A stretch of DNA of 5,606 nucleotides from Candidatus Sodaliphilus fimicaballi (GTDB lineage Bacteria > Bacteroidota > Bacteroidia > Bacteroidales > Muribaculaceae), in the NCBI GenBank assembly GCA_018065165.1, contig JAGHTV010000266.1, forward strand, positions 1-5,606, written 5' to 3'. Below, one piece after another: positions 1 to 5,606 of the stretch. Under the pieces are notes generated by a model that searched no databases, had not been told where the DNA came from, and saw only the letters and a list, made by a program, of their open reading frames with translations. Within the stretch, counting starts at the first letter, position 1. Every line of letters begins with the position of its first letter. Made by a program: the position numbers and the translations under genes.

Positions 1-2267
1 ATGACTACAGCCTTGTGTGCCTCGTAGTGACTGTAAAATGACTTGAATGTGATACTCTGTGCACCAGTTGCACCATTCTTGCTAGGAGTGAACTTGATTT
101 CACGCACCGAGACGGGAAATGTGCTCACCTTCTCGGCACCTCCCATTGCATCGAGGTCGATTGCAATAGTGTAGTCCTTGCCAGCCTCATAACCGCCCTC
201 TATCTCATAACGCACATAGTTGGAACTGGTGATGCTATTGTTGCGGGTGTCTACCTGGATGTAATCGATGGGGATGGTGCTGTTGAATGTGAAAGCAATA
301 GTGTCGGGCAGGCTGTAAAAGGTAATGTCCTTCTTGAGCGACAGGTAGGGAGCACGGCTGCTTCCGTTAGTAAAACTGAGCACGCCGTCCTCGCTCAACG
401 AAAGATTACTGGCACCGCTCTGCTTGAATGTGAAGCCGTCCCAAGACTGGTAAATATAAGGTGCGTCGCTTATCTCTACCTTAACATCGGCCTCGTCAAC
501 CAGGTCACCTATAGTACAGGTAATGTGAGCATCGCCGTTTTTCACACCCTTGAGCGTGCCGTTGACTATTGATGCTATGCCGCTGTCGCTGGTTGTCCAG
601 CCCAGGTGTGTAGGGTCGTAGAGACAGGTATTGTTGTTGACCGTAGCAGTAACCTCGACGGGATAGTCACGGTCGTCGATGAGGATTGTAGGCTTGATTG
701 CGATGGCAGGCTGTGCAGCCATTGTGGTGACAGGCACGGTGCAGGTCATGCCGTTGAATGTGGCAGTGAGCACGCCATTGACAACCTCTCCACCAGCAAT
801 AAAGACATTGCCGTCGGTTGAACCAATCGCAGCGTCGCAACTCAGCGTGAAGCCTGTCACATTCTCGTTAACGAGTTCGCCGTTCTTGTTATAACCCAGA
901 ATCTTGGGAGTGAACGATGAGTAGATGGGAGCCTTAACATGATAGTCCTCAAACATGATTGAAGCAACCTCATTGTCCTCCTCGCCCTCGGCCACGAGCA
1001 TCCATCCGCATGCCACTGCACGGGGAGTGCCCTCGGTAGTGGTATTGATGATAGAGCCATTGATCATCATCTCGGCCGAGCCACCTGCGTCGTAGTTAAC
1101 CACCTCGCTCACATCGGGGCACATATTCTTGAGTATTTGACACATGACCGCTGTGGGACAACCTGCCGAGATGCCATACTTCTTGCTAGTACTCTTGTCT
1201 ATGACAATCATATACAGTTTAGTACCATCGGCGTTACAACCATAAGCAGTACGGCTGTAAATCATGCTGTTGTACTCCTCGTCATAGTTGCGACCTGTGA
1301 GTTCACCGTTGTGCATCACCTGTGCATTACCCTCTACCATGCTCTCGATGGTGGGAACGCCCACGCCACCGTTGCAGTCGCTGCTGGTCCAGTAAGACGC
1401 CACCTCAATCTCGTCACCCTCGACGAGCGCTTCGAGCTTAGACTTGGCAGCCCCCGATGCGGTGATACAAGCGTCATAAGAGCCTAGCTTCTGACGGTCG
1501 GCGCTCTTTACAATCTTTGATACGACAAACTTCATGGGCTTGTTAACGAGCCACTGCTCGCCATCGACAAATGTCAGGTAGTAGTTGTCGGTACCCACAG
1601 TGCCCTGTGCACCGTGCGATGTCCAGTTGGTCTCAAACTCGCGGGTTGCGGTATAGGCCTGGTTCCACAAAGCGACCTCTCCGTTTATGCCACGGCGGTT
1701 AACATTGGCATAGTTCACAGTGCCTATCTTGCTGCTGGTGATGGCACCAGCCCAAGCGAAGTGGCCCATGTGCACGCGGCGGTCGTGAGTATAGACCGAT
1801 GCACCAGTGCGAGCCCAGCCACCGTCCCACTGGTCGGCAGTCATATTGGTGTTGACAAATGTGGTGTCGTTGCGCACAGCAGCACCCATGGGAGTGCCCA
1901 GTGCATACACATTCCAGGGAGCGCCCGAGCCGCTCACAATCCAGAAGTTGCCATTGCAGGCAGCCACAGGACGACGGGTGGCAGTACGGTTGCGCTTATA
2001 GGCATTGACTAGGGCCTCGGTACGGCCCACAGTGTTGTAGCCTATGGTTGTCTCGACACGCATGTGAGGATTGGTCACATCGGCCTCAAGTACATAAACA
2101 TTAAGGGGATAGTCAGGGATACGAACGATGGTATTCACCATACCCGGACCTATAGTGCGATGGAGCAATGTGTCCATTTCATAGGTCTTACCATTGATAT
2201 CGACTGCAGCCATTGCCATCGACGCACAGCAAGTAGCCGCAACCAGTGCGGTGTAGATTCGTTTCAT
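1..2267 (-). CDS. Exported phosphodiester glycosidase (NAGPA/DUF2233) family protein, 3' end cut by window edge
   Basis: The reading frame is open from an ATG at 2267 to the left edge: 755 codons, no stop. Residues 1-20 form a Sec signal peptide (Lys-Arg, hydrophobic core, AMA before the likely cut), so the product is exported. Residues of about 35-425 resemble the NAGPA/DUF2233 fold: YSRTAYG near 337-343, a VIDK strand near 355-358, then YDAGGSAEM at 392-400 followed by INGSIIN and a TPRAVAC segment near 414-420. This matches the family signature (RTxxG, DGGGS, N...R.v.n). Residues of about 447-515 and 517-600 look like Ig-like (BIG2-type) domains, and about 603-750 like a further beta-sandwich, possibly carbohydrate binding. 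The family includes the human mannose-6-phosphate uncovering enzyme, which removes GlcNAc from a phosphodiester; bacterial members are thought to act on glycan phosphodiesters or similar glycosides. The substrate here is unknown. The usual second Gly of DGGGS is Ala394. A T9SS C-terminal domain may exist beyond the edge but cannot be seen. The family call is firm; the exact activity is not. Confidence 0.85.
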   Translation of the reverse strand, partial: MKRIYTALVAATCCASMAMAAVDINGKTYEMDTLLHRTIGPGMVNTIVRIPDYPLNVYVLEADVTNPHMRVETTIGYNTVGRTEALVNAYKRNRTATRRPVAACNGNFWIVSGSGAPWNVYALGTPMGAAVRNDTTFVNTNMTADQWDGGWARTGASVYTHDRRVHMGHFAWAGAITSSKIGTVNYANVNRRGINGEVALWNQAYTATREFETNWTSHGAQGTVGTDNYYLTFVDGEQWLVNKPMKFVVSKIVKSADRQKLGSYDACITASGAAKSKLEALVEGDEIEVASYWTSSDCNGGVGVPTIESMVEGNAQVMHNGELTGRNYDEEYNSMIYSRTAYGCNADGTKLYMIVIDKSTSKKYGISAGCPTAVMCQILKNMCPDVSEVVNYDAGGSAEMMINGSIINTTTEGTPRAVACGWMLVAEGEEDNEVASIMFEDYHVKAPIYSSFTPKILGYNKNGELVNENVTGFTLSCDAAIGSTDGNVFIAGGEVVNGVLTATFNGMTCTVPVTTMAAQPAIAIKPTILIDDRDYPVEVTATVNNNTCLYDPTHLGWTTSDSGIASIVNGTLKGVKNGDAHITCTIGDLVDEADVKVEISDAPYIYQSWDGFTFKQSGASNLSLSEDGVLSFTNGSSRAPYLSLKKDITFYSLPDTIAFTFNSTIPIDYIQVDTRNNSITSSNYVRYEIEGGYEAGKDYTIAIDLDAMGGAEKVSTFPVSVREIKFTPSKNGATGAQSITFKSFYSHYEAHKAVV

Positions 2268-2303
2268 AGAGGTTATGTTTTATGTTAATGTATTATTTCG
2301 TCC

Positions 2304-2335
2304 CAAAATTAACAAAAAAACACAACACACACAAA
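2304..2335 (-). promoter_or_regulatory. Bacteroidota-type promoter of the phosphodiester glycosidase gene
   Basis: On the minus strand TTTG (2335-2332) is followed after 20 nt by TAATTTTG (2311-2304), an exact match to the Bacteroides -33 (TTTG) and -7 (TAnnTTTG) consensus at a suitable spacing. Transcription should start near 2297, giving a leader of roughly 30 nt before the ATG at 2267. The leader is A/T-rich and has no Shine-Dalgarno sequence, which is normal for this phylum. The spacer is low-complexity: GT repeats and a run of seven T. This promoter suggests the glycosidase gene is transcribed separately from ispF. Confidence 0.65.
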
Positions 2336-2373
2336 TAAAAAAACTAATTACACAGCCTCTAAGATAGCAATAA

Positions 2374-2381
2374 GGGGGGGG
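2374..2381. repeat. Homopolymer tract of eight G (C on the coding strand of its neighbours)
   Basis: Eight consecutive G on the plus strand lie in the gap between the ispF stop and the glycosidase promoter, 38 bp upstream of the -33 box. The surrounding gap is A/T-rich, so the run stands out. Such tracts can change length by slippage, but one sequence cannot show that. It may equally be neutral, or a place where an assembly or read error could occur. Confidence 0.6.
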
Positions 2382-2386
2382 TATGA

Positions 2387-2403
2387 CAGTAACGAGGTTA
2401 CTG
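2387..2403 (-). other. Perfect stem-loop spanning the ispF stop codon
   Basis: On the minus strand CAGTAAC, loop CTC, GTTACTG forms a perfect 7-bp stem with a 3-nt loop. The ispF TAA stop (2400-2398) lies within the upstream arm. No T-run follows; instead there is TCATA and then the run of eight C. It is therefore not a classical intrinsic terminator. It may protect the 3' end of the ispF transcript, help termination by another route, or be chance. Confidence 0.4.
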
Positions 2404-2874
2404 CTTGGTGATTAGGGCTACGGCATAGGCGCTGATGCCTTCCTCGCGGCCGGTGAAGCCGAGCTTCTCGGTTGTGGTGGCCTTGATTGACACCTGCGAG
2501 ATGTCGCAGTTCATGCACTGTGCCAGTTGCTCTTGCATGGCGGGGATGTGGGGGTTGATCTTGGGACGCTCGGCACATATGGTGAGGTCGCAGTTGCCCA
2601 GCGTGTAACCATGCTCGGCAAGCAGGCATGTAACCTCGCGCAGCAACTTGCGACTGTCAATGCCCTTGTAGCGAGGGTCGGTATCGGGGAAGTGGTAACC
2701 TATGTCGCGCATGTTGGCAGCTCCCAGCAGTGCATCGCACAGGGCGTGTATCGCCACATCGGCATCGCTATGGCCCAGCAAGCCCAGTGTGTGCTCAATC
2801 TTTACGCCTCCCAACCACAATTCGCGGTCCTCCACCAGACGGTGAACATCAAATCCCATTCCTATTCTAAACAT
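2398..2874 (-). CDS. ispF: 2-C-methyl-D-erythritol 2,4-cyclodiphosphate synthase
   Basis: This cytoplasmic enzyme of the MEP (non-mevalonate) isoprenoid pathway converts CDP-methylerythritol 2-phosphate to the 2,4-cyclodiphosphate, releasing CMP; it normally works as a homotrimer with a divalent metal such as Zn. The 158-residue product has the usual family length. Visible signatures in order: GFDVHRL at 7-13 (metal ligands Asp9 and His11), GLLGHSDADV at 31-40, His43 as the third metal ligand, DIGYHFPDTDP at 57-67 with YKG and Ser74 after it, and the family's C-terminal block KATTTEKLGFTGREEG at 131-146. The start fits the family, which begins only a few residues before GFDVH. It lies 73 bp after porV in the same direction, but an intrinsic terminator sits in that gap, so it may need its own promoter or depend on readthrough. 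No frameshift or missing key residue is seen. Confidence 0.97.
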   Translation of the reverse strand: MFRIGMGFDVHRLVEDRELWLGGVKIEHTLGLLGHSDADVAIHALCDALLGAANMRDIGYHFPDTDPRYKGIDSRKLLREVTCLLAEHGYTLGNCDLTICAERPKINPHIPAMQEQLAQCMNCDISQVSIKATTTEKLGFTGREEGISAYAVALITKQ

Positions 2875-2900
2875 ATTGCTCTGTCGTTATCTTGGTTATG

Positions 2901-2924
2901 AAAAAGGGGCAGTCTCCTGCCCCT
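2901..2924 (-). terminator. Intrinsic terminator after porV, upstream of ispF
   Basis: On the minus strand AGGGGCAG, loop GAGA, CTGCCCCT forms a perfect 8-bp GC-rich stem capped by a GNRA-type tetraloop, running into five T (the first is within the stem) and then CAT. It begins 23 nt after the porV stop and ends 26 nt before the ispF ATG. On the plus strand no T-run follows, so it acts in the porV direction only. It could be a full terminator or a partial one that sets ispF expression below porV. Confidence 0.8.
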
Positions 2925-2947
2925 GTGTTATCTTATAGTATAATGTC

Positions 2948-4162
2948 TTACTTGCGGCCAAACATGTTCTTGATGCCGTCCATGTCAAACGACAGGGTGA
3001 AGCGTAATGTCTGGTCAAGGGGACTCTGCTGTGCAGTTGCAATCATGTAAGATGCATCGAGACGAATCACATTCATTGAGAAACCTGCACCGAAGCCAAA
3101 GTACTGACGGTTACCCTTGGTCTTGTCCTCGTGGAAGTAACCACCACGCAAGAAGAACTGCTGATTGTAGCTGTACTCAGCGCCTATAGAGTAGTTGATC
3201 TCCTTGAGTTCCTCGCTCATGCCGCCGGGGGCGTCGTGGAACGAATCAAAGATACCGCTGATTGACGACTTGTCCTTCCAGTTTTGCAAAGCCTCGCTGT
3301 AAGCCTCATAGTCATAAGCGCCCTCGGGAGTGAGATAGTTGGCCTGGCGGGGCTTAGCGGGCACGAGCAGCTTGTTAGCATCGACGCTCACGGTGAGGTT
3401 GTGATAGTCGGCCAGAGGGAATGTGAATGCAGTACCCAGACGCAAATTGGTGGGCAAGAATGCGGGATCATTACCGCTATTGTAAGATACCTTAGAACCT
3501 ACATTAGAAATGTTGGAACCCAGTGACCACTGGCACTCGTTGCGGCCAATGACGGGATAGGTTGTATAGTAACCGCTGATGTCGGCAGCAAATGCCGATG
3601 CACCCTTGGTCTGGTCGTTGTTGTTGGTGTCGCCACCATAACCCAGGTCGCTATAGATGTAGCGCAGTGCCACACCCATTGAGAACTTCTCGCTCAGTTT
3701 GCGAGAGTAACCCAGGTCGACAGCCATTTCAAACGGGTTGATGCTAGCCATTGCAGCACCACCAGCGTCGCTAGTCGAGATCTCACCCAGTGAGAAATAG
3801 CGCATTGACGCACTTACTGCCTGATTGTCGCCGCTACCCAGCTTCATATAACCGGTAAGGTTGGCCAAGAAGATGTCGTTGACAATCTTACGCAACCACG
3901 GTGTGTAAGACAGTGATACACCAGCGTTGCTGTAGCTGAATGCGTACTTTGATGGATTCCAGAACTGAGAGTTAACATCGGGGTCGGTTGCAACACCCAG
4001 GTCACCCATTGAAGCACCACGGGCATCGGGGGTGATAGCCAGTGATGTTACACCGGTAGTGATGGGGTTAAAGCTCTCGTTCTTAATGTCGTCGGCCTTA
4101 GCAGTTGCAGTCATCACGAGTGCAGCGCAGGCAAGTATTGAAAACTTAGAAATTATCTTCAT
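2948..4162 (-). CDS. porV: Type IX secretion system outer-membrane protein PorV (LptO)
   Basis: PorV is a FadL-like outer-membrane beta-barrel of the Bacteroidota type IX secretion system. It binds the C-terminal signal of cargo at the Sov/SprA translocon and carries it to the PorU-containing attachment complex. The 404-residue product is the usual length. Residues 1-23 are a Sec signal peptide ending in AKA. The mature N-terminus carries the family block NPITTGV (32-38), TPDARGASMGD (44-54) and NSQFWNPSKYAF (64-75), followed by SLSYTPWL (83-90). Further on come RYFSLGEI, the SRKLSEKFSMGVALRYI region, the DAPGGMSEELKEINYSIG segment and a DKTKGNRQYFGFGAGF segment, all typical of PorV, with alternating barrel strands to the C-terminus. 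It is transcribed away from argS and followed by a terminator and ispF. porU, often the neighbour of porV, is not beside it. A -7 box of only partial match (GCGATTTG, 4209-4202) is the best promoter candidate I find. Confidence 0.95.
   Translation of the reverse strand: MKIISKFSILACAALVMTATAKADDIKNESFNPITTGVTSLAITPDARGASMGDLGVATDPDVNSQFWNPSKYAFSYSNAGVSLSYTPWLRKIVNDIFLANLTGYMKLGSGDNQAVSASMRYFSLGEISTSDAGGAAMASINPFEMAVDLGYSRKLSEKFSMGVALRYIYSDLGYGGDTNNNDQTKGASAFAADISGYYTTYPVIGRNECQWSLGSNISNVGSKVSYNSGNDPAFLPTNLRLGTAFTFPLADYHNLTVSVDANKLLVPAKPRQANYLTPEGAYDYEAYSEALQNWKDKSSISGIFDSFHDAPGGMSEELKEINYSIGAEYSYNQQFFLRGGYFHEDKTKGNRQYFGFGAGFSMNVIRLDASYMIATAQQSPLDQTLRFTLSFDMDGIKNMFGRK
2959..2989 (-). promoter_or_regulatory. 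Weak internal promoter candidate for ispF inside the porV 3' end
   Basis: On the minus strand TTTG (2989-2986) is followed after 19 nt by CATGTTTG (2966-2959), matching five of the six fixed bases of TAnnTTTG. It lies within the last 14 codons of porV (coding FDMDGIKNMFGRK), so protein constraint alone may explain it. If used, the transcript would start near 2952 and would still pass through the hairpin at 2901-2924 before reaching ispF. Confidence 0.2.
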
Positions 4163-4284
4163 CTTGTGTAATTTTTATATTACTGCTACATTAATTAACT
4201 ACAAATCGCGCTTTTTATTATATAATAAGGGTGATTTTTTCAAAAAAAACGCAACTCGGCCCCACAAAGCCAATTTTCAAACGA

Positions 4285-4302
4285 CAAATTACCAATAATT
4301 TG
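4285..4302. repeat. Inverted repeat upstream of the argS -7 box
   Basis: CAAATT and AATTTG flank a 6-bp spacer (ACCAAT), a perfect 6-bp dyad in the porV-argS divergent gap, 12 bp before the argS -7 box and overlapping the expected -33 position. A second small dyad, AACTT-TGC-AAGTT (4316-4328), overlaps the -7 box itself. Either could bind a dimeric regulator, but the region (4163-4359) is A/T-rich and such short dyads arise by chance. The rest of the gap shows only A/T runs and a TTAATTAA palindrome at 4191-4198. Confidence 0.3.
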
Positions 4303-4314
4303 ACAATTAATCAC

Positions 4315-4322
4315 TAACTTTG
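4315..4322 (+). promoter_or_regulatory. -7 promoter box of argS
   Basis: TAACTTTG exactly fits the Bacteroides -7 consensus TAnnTTTG and ends 37 nt before the argS ATG, almost the same distance as in the glycosidase gene's promoter (36 nt). No TTTG is found at the expected -33 spacing; the nearest one (4299-4302) is only 12 nt away. The predicted start is near 4329. The leader has no Shine-Dalgarno sequence. Confidence 0.5.
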
Positions 4323-4359
4323 CAAGTTGAAAAATAACGCGCTAAATTTTACATTGATT

Positions 4360-5606
4360 ATGTCAATAGATAACATACTTTCGCAAGCCACCGCCAGTGC
4401 GGTAATTGCTCCTTACGGCGTAGAGTTTCCCGCCGACAAGATTGTTCCCCAAACCACCCGCAAAGAGTTTGAGGGCAACCTTACAATCGTTGTATTCCCC
4501 TTCCTCAAGGCGTCTCACAAGGCTCCCGTGGTAACAGCACAGGAGATAGGTGAATGGCTGGTTGCCAACTGTGATGCAGTTGAGAAGTTCAACGCAGTTC
4601 AAGGTTTCCTTAACATCACCATTCGTCCCACATTCTGGACAAGCGTGCTCAACCATATTGCTGCCGAGCCCAACTTTGGCATTGTCCCCGTAACCGAGAA
4701 CAGCCCACAGGTGATGATTGAGTATTCATCGCCCAACACCAACAAGCCCCTGCACCTGGGACACGTGCGCAACAACCTGCTGGGTTATAGCCTGTCACGC
4801 ATCATGGAGGCTTGCGGTAACAAGGTTGTCAAGACCAACATTGTCAACGACCGCGGTATCCACATCTGCAAGTCGATGCTTGCATGGCTCAAGTGGGGCA
4901 ACGGCGTTACTCCCGAGATTGCCGGCAAGAAGGGTGACCACCTCATTGGCGACTTCTATGTAGCATTTGACAAGCACTACAAGGCCGAGCTCAAGGAACT
5001 CATGGCAAGCGGCATGACCGAGGAAGAGGCCGAGAAGAACTCTGCCCTCATGGCCGAGGCTCGTGCCATGCTCAAGAAGTGGGAAGACGGTGACAAGGAA
5101 GTGCGCGACCTGTGGGCAAAGATGAACGAGTGGGTATATGCCGGCTTTGACGAGACCTACAAGCGCATGGGTGTGGGCTTTGACAAGATCTACTACGAGA
5201 GCAACACTTACCTCGAGGGTAAGGAGAAGGTTGAGGAAGGCCTCGAGAAGGGCATCTTCTACCGCAAGGAGGACAACAGCGTGTGGGCCGACCTCACAGG
5301 CGACGGACTCGACCACAAGTTGCTGCTGCGTAGCGACGGTACAAGCGTTTACATGACTCAAGATATAGGTACAGCCAAGCTGCGTTACCAGGACTTCCCC
5401 ATCGACCAGATGATTTACGTTGTAGGTAACGAGCAGAACTACCACTTCCAGGTGCTGTCACTGCTGCTCGACAAGCTGGGATTCAAGTGGGGCAAGGACC
5501 TCATCCACTTCTCTTATGGTATGGTTGAGCTGCCCAACGGCAAGATGAAGTCTCGCGAGGGTACAGTGGTTGACGCCGACGAACTCATGGACGAAATGAT
5601 CGACAC
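4360..5606 (+). CDS. argS: Arginyl-tRNA synthetase, 3' end cut by window edge
   Basis: This cytoplasmic class Ia synthetase charges tRNA-Arg with arginine using ATP. The window holds 415 codons, about 70 percent of a Bacteroidota ArgRS of near 600 residues. Residues 1-90 are the Arg-tRNA-synthetase N-terminal domain (with KEFEGNLTIVVFPFLK at 35-50 and QGFLNITI at 81-88). The catalytic domain follows: EYSSPNTNKPLHLGHVRN at 121-138 contains the HIGH motif as HLGH (132-135), then NIVNDRGIH (160-168), SDGTSVYMTQDIGTAKLRY (325-343), VVGNEQNYHF (354-363) and the KMSK-loop equivalent GKMKSREG (394-401). The C-terminal anticodon-binding helical domain is beyond the right edge. The start at 4360 gives the expected N-terminus and lies behind a -7 promoter box. 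It is transcribed divergently from porV, with which it shares no evident function. No internal stop or frameshift is seen. Confidence 0.97.
   Translation, partial: MSIDNILSQATASAVIAPYGVEFPADKIVPQTTRKEFEGNLTIVVFPFLKASHKAPVVTAQEIGEWLVANCDAVEKFNAVQGFLNITIRPTFWTSVLNHIAAEPNFGIVPVTENSPQVMIEYSSPNTNKPLHLGHVRNNLLGYSLSRIMEACGNKVVKTNIVNDRGIHICKSMLAWLKWGNGVTPEIAGKKGDHLIGDFYVAFDKHYKAELKELMASGMTEEEAEKNSALMAEARAMLKKWEDGDKEVRDLWAKMNEWVYAGFDETYKRMGVGFDKIYYESNTYLEGKEKVEEGLEKGIFYRKEDNSVWADLTGDGLDHKLLLRSDGTSVYMTQDIGTAKLRYQDFPIDQMIYVVGNEQNYHFQVLSLLLDKLGFKWGKDLIHFSYGMVELPNGKMKSREGTVVDADELMDEMID

Noticed and set aside
1137..2012. Plus-strand open frames of 116 and 132 residues opposite the glycosidase gene
   Set aside because: Antisense shadows of a continuous 755-codon minus-strand frame with recognisable domains; no promoter or family signature.
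2527..2901. 124-residue plus-strand open frame opposite ispF
   Set aside because: It lies antisense to a clearly recognised ispF with all catalytic residues, and its product resembles no protein family I know.
4151..4162. PorV as a lipoprotein through the Cys at residue 12 (I-L-A-C)
   Set aside because: The hydrophobic core before it is too short and a normal AKA signal peptidase I site follows at residues 21-23.
4202..4244. Full promoter for porV on the minus strand (TTTG at 4244-4241 with GCGATTTG at 4209-4202)
   Set aside because: The boxes are 31 nt apart, too far, and the -7 candidate lacks the leading TA; it is mentioned only as the best partial match.
4363..4656. 97-residue minus-strand frame with a CPEC-like start opposite the argS N-terminus
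   Set aside because: A single CPEC motif by chance; the opposite strand encodes the conserved ArgRS N-terminal domain.
4795..5445. 216-residue minus-strand open frame opposite argS
   Set aside because: It is the complement of the conserved ArgRS catalytic domain; its Val/Leu-rich sequence reflects GAG/AAG/GAC codons read backwards.
5539..5562. ArgRS KMSK loop reads KMKSR instead of KMSKS
   Set aside because: The KMSK motif is commonly degenerate in arginyl-tRNA synthetases, so this is not evidence of altered function.

Overview
The window looks like a piece of a Bacteroidales-type (Bacteroidota) chromosome. Three independent signs point there: a full-length PorV/LptO outer-membrane protein of the type IX secretion system (T9SS), which is known only from this phylum; TAnnTTTG-type -7 promoter boxes about 36-37 nt ahead of two start codons, with no Shine-Dalgarno sequence; and A/T-rich gaps between coding regions of moderate GC. 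I cannot fix the family; a gut Muribaculaceae- or Prevotellaceae-like organism is a guess.

Layout. Positions 1-2267 (minus strand) hold the N-terminal 755 codons of a large exported phosphodiester glycosidase (NAGPA/DUF2233) protein. It has a signal peptide, a catalytic domain and Ig-like/beta-sandwich domains, and its 3' end lies beyond the left edge. A good Bacteroidota promoter (2304-2335) sits before it. Positions 2398-2874 (minus) are ispF, a complete enzyme of the MEP isoprenoid pathway. Positions 2948-4162 (minus) are porV. A clear intrinsic terminator (2901-2924) lies between porV and ispF. A 197-bp divergent intergenic region separates porV from argS (plus strand, from 4360), whose first 415 codons are present before the right edge cuts it.

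How the genes relate. porV, ispF and the glycosidase gene all point left, while argS is divergent. argS and ispF are housekeeping genes. porV and the glycosidase both belong to the cell envelope: PorV escorts T9SS cargo at the outer membrane, and the multidomain signal-peptide-bearing glycosidase could be such cargo. The C-terminal domain that would decide this is outside the window. No RNA gene, mobile element, CRISPR array or obvious new system is visible. The points of interest are regulatory: the terminator just 26 nt before the ispF start, simple-sequence tracts in and near the glycosidase promoter, and inverted repeats in the porV-argS gap. All intergenic stretches are shorter than 300 bp.
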